DNA from: an uncultured Eubacteriales bacterium
GTDB lineage: Bacteria > Bacillota > Clostridia > Oscillospirales > Oscillospiraceae
Reading direction: 5' to 3'
NCBI GenBank assembly: GCA_900316205.1
Contig: ONBX01000011.1
Coordinates: 1 to 64,000 of the forward strand
DNA length: 64,000 nt
A program made the translations under genes and the position numbers. The notes beneath the pieces are model-generated. The model was not told the DNA's origin. It worked only from the letters and a program-made list of their open reading frames with translations, and ran no database searches. Shown in pieces: positions 43,370 to 50,796 of the stretch (position 1 is its first letter; each line of letters starts with the position of its first letter).

Positions 43370-44818
43370 CTATTTCCGGGCGGCAAGGACGGAAGAGACG
43401 ATCTCCCGCTCGTCCATGTGGTGCTTCTCTTTGCCCACCACCTGATAATCCTCGTGGCCCTTGCCGGCAAGCAATATTACATCACCGGGGCCCGCCTTGT
43501 CAATAGCCCAGGCAATGGCCTTTTCCCGATCCTCGATCACCTGCACCGCGGTGGCGCTGTTTTTCATGCCGGAGAGGATCTCCTCGATGATGGCCATGGG
43601 TTCCTCGGTGCGGGGATTGTCGCTGGTAACCACGCACAGGTCCGCAAGCTCCGCGGCGATATGACCCATGATGGGACGCTTGCCCCGGTCCCTGTCGCCG
43701 CCGCAGCCGAAGAGGACGATGAGCCGACCTCTTGTCACAGGGCGCAGGGTCTTCAGCACCTTCTCCAGAGCATCCGGCTTGTGGGCATAGTCGATCACAA
43801 TGGCATAGTCCCCATCGGAGGGGACCAGTTCCATCCGGCCCTTCACGCCCTTGGCGCTCTCCATGGCCTCGGCGCAGTCCGACAGGGAAATCCCCAGGCC
43901 CAGGCCCGCCGCCATGACGGCAAGCGCATTGTACACCGAGAACATGCCGGGAATGCCCAGCTTTGTGATGGCAAGCTTTCCGCCGCTGAGCGCGGCAAAG
44001 CGCACGCCGGACGCGCTGAGGCGCACATCCTTGGCCACCAGGTCCGCGTCGTTTCGCTCGGCGGAGAAGGTGCGGCAGGGGCATTGTGCTCCCTCCAGCA
44101 TAAAGGGCGTCCAGGGATCGTCCGCATTCAGCCAGCCCTCCCGACACTGGGAGAAGAGCTTGCGCTTGGCAGCGGCGTAATCCTCCATATCCTTGTGGAA
44201 ATCCAGATGGTCCTGGCTGAGATTGGTGAACACGCCCACGTCGAAGGTGATGCCGGCTACCCGCTCCAGGGTCAGAGAGTGGGAGGAGACCTCCATCACC
44301 ACATGGGTGCAGCCGGCGTCCGCCATCTGCCGAAAGAGGCTGTGCAGCTCATAGCTCTCGGGAGTGGTGTGCTCGGTATGCAGGAATTCGTCCCCGATCC
44401 AGTTGCCGTTGGTGCCGATGAGGCCCACCTTGGCGTCCTTTTCCCGCTCCAGCAGGTGCTTGAGCAGGTAGGAGGAGCTGGTCTTGCCGCTGGTGCCGGT
44501 GATGCCCACCATTTTCATCTCCCCTGCCGGGTTTCCGAAAAAGTCCCGGCTGCAGAGAGCAAGGCCCAGACGGCAGTCGTCCGTCTGTACATAAGGGGTG
44601 TCGTCTGTCGGCGGCGTCTCGCAGAGAACGACCGCCGCACCGTTTGCCACAGCCTTGGGTATGAAGCGATGGCCATCGACCTCAAAGCCGCGGACCGCCA
44701 CAAAAAGGTCCCCGGGCCGGGTGCGGCGGGAATCGTAGCTGATGCCGGTGATTTCTGTCTCGGGGTCCGCGGCCATGGACAGCACCCGGATATTCTGTAT
44801 GATCTCTCTCAGTTTCAT
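43370..44818 (-). CDS. murE: UDP-MurNAc-tripeptide synthetase MurE, meso-DAP type, 482 aa
   Basis: MurE adds the third residue of the stem peptide. It has the three Mur ligase domains: N-terminal ISYDSRRTRPGDLFVAVRG near 27-45, ATP-binding GITGTSGKTSSSYLLKHLL near 105-123 (P-loop GTSGKT), and the C-terminal domain. The SDNPRTEEP motif near 400 is the DNPR signature that selects meso-diaminopimelate rather than lysine. The carbamylated-lysine context YAAAKRKLFSQ is near residue 215. The ATG at 44818 follows GAGGAAGG. It lies 10 bases after the PBP stop. Confidence 0.94.
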   Translation of the reverse strand: MKLREIIQNIRVLSMAADPETEITGISYDSRRTRPGDLFVAVRGFEVDGHRFIPKAVANGAAVVLCETPPTDDTPYVQTDDCRLGLALCSRDFFGNPAGEMKMVGITGTSGKTSSSYLLKHLLEREKDAKVGLIGTNGNWIGDEFLHTEHTTPESYELHSLFRQMADAGCTHVVMEVSSHSLTLERVAGITFDVGVFTNLSQDHLDFHKDMEDYAAAKRKLFSQCREGWLNADDPWTPFMLEGAQCPCRTFSAERNDADLVAKDVRLSASGVRFAALSGGKLAITKLGIPGMFSVYNALAVMAAGLGLGISLSDCAEAMESAKGVKGRMELVPSDGDYAIVIDYAHKPDALEKVLKTLRPVTRGRLIVLFGCGGDRDRGKRPIMGHIAAELADLCVVTSDNPRTEEPMAIIEEILSGMKNSATAVQVIEDREKAIAWAIDKAGPGDVILLAGKGHEDYQVVGKEKHHMDEREIVSSVLAARK

Positions 44819-44828
44819 ATGTCCTTCC

Positions 44829-47153
44829 TCAATAACGTCCCAAAATCGAATCGTCTGCACTGATCAGCGTCACCGTGATCACATCGCCTGCAGGAAGACT
44901 GCTCCCCGCCGCGGCGCTCTGATAGGCAACGCGCTGTTCTTCTCCATGGAGCAGAGGGCTCCTGCTGCGCAGAAACAGGCCCCGCTGTGCCAAAAGCTCT
45001 CTCGCCTGCTCATAGCCCAGGCCGTAGAGATTCGGCACCGTCTGCTCCGTCTCCGGGATTTCTGTGCCGAGATAGAGGATCACCTGGCTGCCTCTGGCAA
45101 TGCTCCTCCCTGCCTTGGGCAGCTGTCCTGTCACCAGGGTCCCCTCCCCCACCGTTCTGGCCTGGAGCCCCGCTTCCTTCAGCCGGGCCGCCGCCTCGGT
45201 GAGCTCCAGCTGCTCCAGACGCGGCATCGCGGTGGTGTCGCTCTCCTCCGCATTCTCCGGCTCCACGCCCAGATATGGGAGGATGTCTGCCAGCATGTTC
45301 CCCACCACCGGAGCAGCCATCTGCCCGCCGCTGATGTAGATCCCGGACCGGTCCGAGGGCGTATCCAGGAACACCAGCAGCGCGATCTTCGGATCGTCCG
45401 CCGGGGCGAAGCCGATGAAGGAGACGATGTATTCCTTCTTGCCGGTACTGGCCTCCAGGCTGACCTTTTCGCTGGTGCCGGTCTTCCCGCCGATACGGTA
45501 ACCCGCCACAGCGGCGTTGCGGCCGGTACCTTCTTTGTTGTCACCCACCACCTGCTCCAGGATGGAGCGGACCTTTTCGCTGGTCTCCGGGCGGATGACC
45601 TGGCGAACCATCTCGGGCTCGTGCTCAAACTTCACGCTTCCGTCCGGATTCAGGATCCGCTGCACCACATAGGGCCGCATAAGCCGCCCGCCGTTGACAC
45701 AGGCACTCACCGCCGTGACAAGCTGCAGCGGCGTGATGGTAAAGGTCTGGCCGAAGGAGGCTGCCGCCAGTTGGGACTGGTTGCGCGGGGAGCAGAACAC
45801 GTCCTCGCTCCACCAGATGCTGCCGCTCTCCCCGGCAAGATCGATGCCGGTTTTGGCGGTGAGATTTTCCTCCGGATCTCCGGTCTTCTGCAAAAAGCCG
45901 AAAGCCTCACAGTAGTCGTAAAAGCGCTCCGGCCCCATTCTGAGGCCGATGTTCACAAAGGCCGCGTTGCAGGAGTGCTGCACCGCCTGGGTCAGGTTCT
46001 GTCCTCCGTGGCCCTCGGTTTTCCAGCAGCGGATGGGAGACGTGCGACCCTTGACGCTGACGCTGCCCCCGCAGTAAAAGCTGCTGGAAAGATCCACCAC
46101 ACCCTCCTCCAGGGCCATGGAAAGGGTGATGATCTTAAAGGTGGAGCCGGGTTCATAGGTATCGGAAAGCGCCTTGTTGCGCCACTGGCGGGCTCTGGCC
46201 GCATCCAGGATCTGTTGGGCTTCCTCCTCGCTTCCTGCTGCAGCCATCTGCTGCCGGACCTCATCGCTCACGTCCAGGAAGTGGTTGAGATCATAGCCGT
46301 CCAGAGAGGCCATGGCCAGGATCGCACCGGTATTCACATCCATGCAGATGGCGCCGGCGCCGTTTTGGATGTCATAATCCTCCACCGCCTGCCGCAGGTG
46401 CTTTTCCACCATAAACTGTACCGCCGCGTCCAGGCTGAGTACCACGTCGCAGCCATCCTCCCCGGGCTCATAGTCCTCAAAGCTGTCAAAAAGAAGCTCG
46501 GTGCCGAAGGCGTTGGTGCTGCGAAGGCTCCGTCCGGCGCTGCCCTGCAGAGAGTCGTCGTACCGGGCCTCAATGCCCTCCAGGCCGGTATTATCCATAC
46601 CCACAAAGCCGATCAGATGGCAGGCCAGGGAATCGTTGGGATAATAGCGCCGGGTATCCGGCTCCAGTCGGACACCTCGGATGCCGTAGGCGGTCTTGAA
46701 GGCGCGGATCGCATCGGCGGTCTCCCGCTCCACCTTCCGCGCAGCCGTCACATACCAGGAGCCGGTCTGGCCGGTCTTTTCCAGCAGCTCCTCATAGTCC
46801 AGATCCAGGATCCGGCTCAGTTCCCGGGCAATCAGTTCCCGGTCCTCGCCGTACTGCCGGATCTCGGCAGGGCTGAGATAAACGTTGTCCACCGAGGCGC
46901 TGACGGCCAGGAGCCGTCCCCTGGCGTCGGTGATGCTGCCCCGGCGCGGGGAGCTTGGCGCCTCCCGCAGCTGCTGCTCCAGGGCACGCTGCTCATAAAA
47001 ATCGTGCTCCAGAAGCTGGATCTGGCAAAGCTTTGCCAGCAGCAGGGCAAACGCGGCTGCGCCGCACACTGCCATGAGCAGCAGCGCGCGGCGGAGCATC
47101 TGGCGGTTCGGGCCCTGTTCGTCCGGAACACTGCACATTGGTATTTTCTTCAT
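44829..47153 (-). CDS. ftsI: Class B PBP with PASTA domains (FtsI/SpoVD type), 774 aa
   Basis: A septal or spore-cortex transpeptidase that cross-links peptidoglycan with FtsW as partner. One N-terminal membrane helix lies at about 21-43, then the PBP dimerisation domain (RRGSITDARGRLLA near 70). The transpeptidase motifs are intact: STFK with active Ser337, SCN at 394-396 and KTG at 557-559. The C-terminal ~130 residues are two PASTA domains, which bind cell-wall fragments or beta-lactams. Vegetative FtsI and sporulation SpoVD both look like this; as the only class B PBP gene in this cluster the vegetative role is more likely. It lies between ftsL and murE. Confidence 0.92.
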   Translation of the reverse strand: MKKIPMCSVPDEQGPNRQMLRRALLLMAVCGAAAFALLLAKLCQIQLLEHDFYEQRALEQQLREAPSSPRRGSITDARGRLLAVSASVDNVYLSPAEIRQYGEDRELIARELSRILDLDYEELLEKTGQTGSWYVTAARKVERETADAIRAFKTAYGIRGVRLEPDTRRYYPNDSLACHLIGFVGMDNTGLEGIEARYDDSLQGSAGRSLRSTNAFGTELLFDSFEDYEPGEDGCDVVLSLDAAVQFMVEKHLRQAVEDYDIQNGAGAICMDVNTGAILAMASLDGYDLNHFLDVSDEVRQQMAAAGSEEEAQQILDAARARQWRNKALSDTYEPGSTFKIITLSMALEEGVVDLSSSFYCGGSVSVKGRTSPIRCWKTEGHGGQNLTQAVQHSCNAAFVNIGLRMGPERFYDYCEAFGFLQKTGDPEENLTAKTGIDLAGESGSIWWSEDVFCSPRNQSQLAAASFGQTFTITPLQLVTAVSACVNGGRLMRPYVVQRILNPDGSVKFEHEPEMVRQVIRPETSEKVRSILEQVVGDNKEGTGRNAAVAGYRIGGKTGTSEKVSLEASTGKKEYIVSFIGFAPADDPKIALLVFLDTPSDRSGIYISGGQMAAPVVGNMLADILPYLGVEPENAEESDTTAMPRLEQLELTEAAARLKEAGLQARTVGEGTLVTGQLPKAGRSIARGSQVILYLGTEIPETEQTVPNLYGLGYEQARELLAQRGLFLRSRSPLLHGEEQRVAYQSAAAGSSLPAGDVITVTLISADDSILGRY

Positions 47154-47233
47154 GGTATCACCCGCATCTCCCGTGTTTGGGATAGTATATGCTGCGGCTG
47201 ATCCCGGTATCTCTTTGGGAAAAGGCTCTTCTT

Positions 47234-47515
47234 TTATCCCGCGAAATCTGTTCTCACGATCTGTTCTGCAGAGAGGCTCTGCATGCCCAGTTCTTCCCGG
47301 GCCCGTCGTTCGATCTCCTCCAGGCTGCAGGAATCTGCGGCGCGGACACGGAGGATCTCATTTTCTTCCCGCAGGGCCTCCACCGAGGCTTTCGCCGCAG
47401 CGGCCTGCTGGTTCAGCGCGGTGATGCGCACGCCGTAAAGCAGGCTCATCACCAGCAGGAGCAGGCTTGCGGCCACGCACAGGATCTGAAACAGGATTTC
47501 CCTGGGATGATGCAT
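47234..47515 (-). CDS. ftsL: FtsL/DivIC-type septum protein, 93 aa
   Basis: A small bitopic protein with a short basic N-terminus, one membrane helix at ~9-28 (LFQILCVAASLLLLVMSLLY) and a coiled coil at 33-60 (AAAAKASVEALREENEIL). The tail with EEIERRAREELGM near 67-79 is the FtsL/DivIC family pattern. It would join FtsQ and the septal PBP. Sequence is poorly conserved in this family, so the name rests on size, topology and position between rsmH and the PBP gene. Confidence 0.82.
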   Translation of the reverse strand: MHHPREILFQILCVAASLLLLVMSLLYGVRITALNQQAAAAKASVEALREENEILRVRAADSCSLEEIERRAREELGMQSLSAEQIVRTDFAG

Positions 47516-47519
47516 ATCC

Positions 47520-48455
47520 TCACACTCTCTCCGCCACGCGCAGTTTTGCGCTGCGGGAGCGCGGATTTCTCTCGATCTCTTCCTCGCTCGGTAAAATGGG
47601 TTTGCGGCTCACGCTGCGCAGGGTGCGCACAAAGCCGCAGGTGCAGATGGGGGCCTCCCGGGGGCAGGTGCAGCCGTTCTCCCGGCGGCCGATGCCGTTT
47701 TTCACGATCCGATCCTCCAGAGAGTGGAAGCTGATGACGCAGAGTCTCCCGCCGGGATTGAGCTTGTCCGGCGCGGTCTCCATCATGCGCTCCACCTCTC
47801 CCAGCTCGTCATTCACGGCGATGCGGATGGCCTGAAAGCTCCGCTTGGCGGGGTGCTGCTTTTCCCGGAGTGCTGCCGCTGGCATGGCGCTCTTGATGAT
47901 CTCCACCAGCTCCGTGGTGCTCCGGATCGGCGCTTTCTCCCGGGCTGCCAGGATGGCGGCGCTGATGCGCCGGGCATAGCGCTCCTCCCCGTAATCCCAG
48001 AGGATGCGGTTGAGGCGCTCCTCGCTCCAGGTGTTCACCACCTCATAGGCGCTGAGAGGAGCGGTGCTGTCCATGCGCATGTCCAGCGGCGCCTCCAGCA
48101 TATAGGAAAAGCCCCGCTCCGCCTCGTCCAGCTGGGGGGAGGACACGCCAAGGTCAAAGAGCATGCCGTCTACGCCTTGGATGCCAAGCTCATCCAGAAT
48201 CTGCGCCACGTCCCCGAAATTGCCGTGGACCAGGGTGATCCGATCCCGGAAGGGCTCCAGGCGCCTTCCCGCCCGTTCAATGGCGCTGGGGTCCCGGTCA
48301 ATGCCGATGAGTCTCCCCTCCCGCAGGCGGGAGGCGATCTCATAGGAATGACCGCCCAGGCCAAGGGTGCCGTCCACGTAGATCCCGTCGGGCTGGATGT
48401 TCAAATTCTCGATGCACTCGGAAAGCAACACGGATACATGTCTGGGCTGCTCCAT
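47520..48455 (-). CDS. rsmH: 16S rRNA m4C1402 methyltransferase RsmH, 311 aa
   Basis: RsmH (MraW) methylates N4 of C1402 in 16S rRNA with SAM. It starts MEQPRHVSVLLSECIE, with the SAM-binding DGTLGLGGHS near residues 30-39, DRDPSAIERA near 54 and FDLGVSSPQLDEAERGFSY near 102-120. FHSLEDRIVK near 245 and the C-terminal KPILPSEEEIERNPRSRSAKLR are family hallmarks. Length is typical. Start ATG overlaps the mraZ stop as TGATG. It is the second gene of the dcw cluster. Confidence 0.95.
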   Translation of the reverse strand: MEQPRHVSVLLSECIENLNIQPDGIYVDGTLGLGGHSYEIASRLREGRLIGIDRDPSAIERAGRRLEPFRDRITLVHGNFGDVAQILDELGIQGVDGMLFDLGVSSPQLDEAERGFSYMLEAPLDMRMDSTAPLSAYEVVNTWSEERLNRILWDYGEERYARRISAAILAAREKAPIRSTTELVEIIKSAMPAAALREKQHPAKRSFQAIRIAVNDELGEVERMMETAPDKLNPGGRLCVISFHSLEDRIVKNGIGRRENGCTCPREAPICTCGFVRTLRSVSRKPILPSEEEIERNPRSRSAKLRVAERV

Positions 48456-48871
48456 CAGAATTCCAGCTCCTCCATCACCGCGGCGATATTCTCCGGGGTG
48501 GTTTCCTCGCTGTAGACCGCGCTCCAGGCTGCGCTGTCCCACAGCTCCGCATGGTTGTTGCAGCCCACAACGGTGACATTTTTGGTAAAGCCCGCGTAAT
48601 CCCGCAGGTTCTGGGGGATCAGGACCCGCCCCTGGGCGTCCAGCTCGCAGCGGGCCGCATGGGCAAACAGCGGCCGCATTTTCCGCTGCTTCACATAGGG
48701 CATGGCGCTGACCTTATCGGAAAAATTCTGCCAGGCTTCGCTGCTGTAGGCACTCAGGCAGCGGTCCATGGAAAGGGTAATGAAAAAAACATCGCCCAGC
48801 TCATCCCGGAGCTTGGCAGGAATAAATAAACGTCCTTTATTGTCAAGAGAGTGTTGATATTCGCCTGTCAC
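48455..48871 (-). CDS. mraZ: Transcriptional regulator MraZ, 138 aa
   Basis: MraZ is an AbrB-fold, ring-forming DNA-binding protein that represses its own dcw operon. The two repeats of the fold each carry the DxKGR motif: LDNKGRLFIPAKLRDEL near residues 9-25 and LDAQGRVLIPQNLRDYAG near 77-94. Length is typical. It is the first gene of the dcw cluster. The 10-bp-period repeats upstream, just past the -10 box, are its expected binding site. Confidence 0.95.
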   Translation of the reverse strand: MTGEYQHSLDNKGRLFIPAKLRDELGDVFFITLSMDRCLSAYSSEAWQNFSDKVSAMPYVKQRKMRPLFAHAARCELDAQGRVLIPQNLRDYAGFTKNVTVVGCNNHAELWDSAAWSAVYSEETTPENIAAVMEELEF

Positions 48872-48903
48872 GCAAATCGCTCCTTCTATCTACTTGTGGA
48901 GAA

Positions 48904-48943
48904 TCGCTCCATTTTCCACCACTTCAAACCACTTTGCACCTCC
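48904..48943 (-). promoter_or_regulatory. MraZ box: four 10-bp-period repeats
   Basis: Directly after the -10 box on the minus strand are four 10-base units, GGAGGTGCAA, AGTGGTTTGA, AGTGGTGGAA and AATGGAGCGA. MraZ binds such spaced GTGG/TGGG-type repeats in other bacteria. Binding here would block promoter clearance of the whole dcw operon. Confidence 0.75.
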
Positions 48944-48972
48944 ATTATAGGGGACGGTTTTCCAAATTGCAA
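48944..48972 (-). promoter_or_regulatory. Sigma-A promoter of the dcw cluster
   Basis: On the minus strand TTGCAA (48967-48972) and a perfect TATAAT (48944-48949) are 17 bases apart, 73 bases upstream of the mraZ start. Confidence 0.8.
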
Positions 48973-49020
48973 GAGCAAATGTTTGTTACTTTTTGTCTTT
49001 TTTCAGGCCTGCCCGGAAGC

Positions 49021-49079
49021 AAAAAGACCCGTCCCGGAATTCTGCGGCAGGCATGGCCGCTGAGGTCCCGGGACGGGTC
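49021..49079 (-). terminator. Intrinsic terminator of the uvrC-rsmD-coaD block
   Basis: A 12-bp perfect stem (49026-49037 with 49068-49079) and an inner GCGGC/GCCGC helix form a long hairpin that is followed on the minus strand by TTTTT. It lies 23 bases after the coiled-coil gene stop. Confidence 0.8.
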
Positions 49080-49101
49080 GATCGACGCTTTATTTCGTTG
49101 T

Positions 49102-49605
49102 TTACAGTTCCTCGGGGTTGGCCACAGGGCCGCTTCTCCGGGGTGCCTTGCTGCTGCCGCGGAAGCTGGAGCGGGTGCTCTTGATGGCGTCGAGAGAGGC
49201 CATCAGGCTGTTTTCCGTCTGGCGCATGAGATCATCCACATAGTCGCTGGCGAGCTTGCGCAGCTCCGCGGATTTGGTTTCGGCGGTGGAGATCATCTCA
49301 GCGGCTCTCGCACGGGCGGCGCGGGTGATCTCCTGCTCGTCCACCAGCTGACGGGCGCGATCCTCGGCACTCTTGCGCATGGCCTCGGCTTCCCGCTTGG
49401 CATTGCCGATGAACTCATCTCTTGCCGCCACCAGGCGCTTGGCCTCGGCCACGGAGGAGGGCAGGGCCGCCTTGATGTCACTGATGAGCTTCAGGGCCTT
49501 TTCCCGCTCAATGATGCACTTGTCGCCGCCCAGAGGGACGTTCCAGGCCTCGCTGATCATATTGAACAGATCATCCAGCAGTTCCATCACATCGTTGTTG
49601 TCCAT
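49102..49605 (-). CDS. Coiled-coil protein, DivIVA/ATP-synthase-b-like, 167 aa
   Basis: An all-helical soluble protein: MDNNDVMELLDDLFNMI, then a long charged helix from about 35 to 145 rich in Ala, Glu, Arg and Lys (for example AKREAEAMRKSAEDRAR). It ends in a basic, Ser- and Arg-rich tail (SFRGSSKAPRRSG). No catalytic motif. Similar proteins next to coaD in clostridia are annotated as ATPase or DivIVA-like, without a tested role. The start at 49605 follows GGAGGT 7 bases upstream and overlaps the coaD stop as TAATG. A scaffold or septal role is possible but only a guess. Confidence 0.75.
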   Translation of the reverse strand: MDNNDVMELLDDLFNMISEAWNVPLGGDKCIIEREKALKLISDIKAALPSSVAEAKRLVAARDEFIGNAKREAEAMRKSAEDRARQLVDEQEITRAARARAAEMISTAETKSAELRKLASDYVDDLMRQTENSLMASLDAIKSTRSSFRGSSKAPRRSGPVANPEEL

Positions 49606-50099
49606 TACTTCAACCTCCACTGCCTGGCCTTGGTCTCGATCTCTTCGATGAGCTCGGAAGGCACCAGTCCTGTCAGATCCGCGCCGTAGTATGCCATTTC
49701 CCGCACCACCGAGGAGGAAAGGAAGGTGTACTTGCCGCTGGCGGTGAGGAACATGGTCTCCAGCTCGGGATTGATCTTCTTGTTGATCAAATTCATCTGA
49801 AATTCATACTCAAAGTCAGAGGCGGCGCGCAGGCCCTTCACGATCACCGCGCCGGGATACTGCTTGGCATACTCCGCCAGCAGTCCGTCCGACCAGTCCA
49901 CGGTGACATTGGGGTAGCGCTCCGTGGCCCTGCGGCACATCTCCACCTTCTCCTCCACAGTGAACATGGGGTTTGGCTTCATGGCATTGTGCATGATGCA
50001 GACCACGACCTGATCAAAAATCCTGGAAGTACGGCGAATGATGTTCAGGTGGCCCAGCGTGATGGGGTCAAAGCTGCCGGGGCAGATCGCAATGCTCAT
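49605..50099 (-). CDS. coaD: Phosphopantetheine adenylyltransferase CoaD, 164 aa
   Basis: CoaD makes dephospho-CoA from 4'-phosphopantetheine and ATP, the fourth step of CoA synthesis. The nucleotidyltransferase motif TLGH lies in PGSFDPITLGHLNII near residues 7-21. GLRAASDFEYEFQM near 89-102 and the late SSSVVREMAYYG near 128 are conserved. Length is normal. The ATG overlaps the rsmD stop (ATGA), and its own stop overlaps the next start. Confidence 0.96.
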   Translation of the reverse strand: MSIAICPGSFDPITLGHLNIIRRTSRIFDQVVVCIMHNAMKPNPMFTVEEKVEMCRRATERYPNVTVDWSDGLLAEYAKQYPGAVIVKGLRAASDFEYEFQMNLINKKINPELETMFLTASGKYTFLSSSVVREMAYYGADLTGLVPSELIEEIETKARQWRLK

Positions 50100-50638
50100 A
50101 GCTGACTTTCCTTTGTGTAGATACAGATTTTCACCTTGCCGTAGCGGTATTCCTTCCCCTTCCGGTACGGCGTGGGAAGCTCCGGCAGCTCTGTTTCGCG
50201 CCGAGTCTCACAAATAATTATACCACCATCCGACAAGTTGTCAACAGAATTGAGGGTATTCAGCACCGGCTCGTAGAGTCCCGCGTCATAGGGGGGGTCC
50301 ACAAAGACGAGATCGAAGCGCTCCCCCCGGCGGAGATAGCTCAAGGCGTTCTCCTGCAGCACAGGCGCGGAAAGCCCGCAGGCCTTCAGATTTTCCTTCA
50401 CGATCTTTACCGCATCCCGGCTCTCGTCGATAAAGACGCAGCTTTTGGCGCCCCGGCTCAGGGCCTCGATGCCGAGCTGGCCGGTGCCGGCAAAGAGATC
50501 CAGGACTCTCCTGCCCTCGATGTCGAACTGGATGATGTTGAAGAGCGCCTCCTTCACGTTATCCGTGGTGGGGCGAATGTCGTAGTTTTCCGGGGTCTTC
50601 AGTTTTCTACCCCGGGCAGATCCGGTGATAACACGCAT
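50096..50638 (-). CDS. rsmD: 16S rRNA m2G966 methyltransferase RsmD, 180 aa
   Basis: RsmD methylates N2 of G966 in 16S rRNA. It begins MRVITGSARGRKLKTPENYDIRPTTDNVKEALFNI (key parts ITGSARGR and RPTTDNVKEALF), with the SAM site VLDLFAGTGQLGIEALSRGA near 46-65 and the catalytic VFVDPPYD near 115-122. Length is typical. The frame is open upstream, but the family start is the ATG at 50638. The pairing with coaD is common in Firmicutes. Spacing to AGGA is long. Confidence 0.94.
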   Translation of the reverse strand: MRVITGSARGRKLKTPENYDIRPTTDNVKEALFNIIQFDIEGRRVLDLFAGTGQLGIEALSRGAKSCVFIDESRDAVKIVKENLKACGLSAPVLQENALSYLRRGERFDLVFVDPPYDAGLYEPVLNTLNSVDNLSDGGIIICETRRETELPELPTPYRKGKEYRYGKVKICIYTKESQL

Positions 50639-50796
50639 AAGGATGACTGTCCTTTCAAGAATGAAGTCCGGCTTCGCCGGAGGAAGGAATGAAGGGTCTT
50701 CGGCCAATGAAGAAATATCGGTATGCCGCTGTGCAGCGTGGATGATGATCCCTCGGCGGATCCAATCCCACAATTTCTTCCTTTGCGAAGCAAACT
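50639..50796. repeat. Imperfect inverted-repeat spacer between uvrC and rsmD
   Basis: The 158-base gap has GAATGAAG-type words on the left and CTTCATTC-type words on the right, with TCCGGCTTCGCCGGA (50668-50682) and TTTGCGAAGCAAA (50781-50793) hairpins. It reads like a degenerate intergenic repeat. Its edge encodes the last codons of uvrC. Confidence 0.55.
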
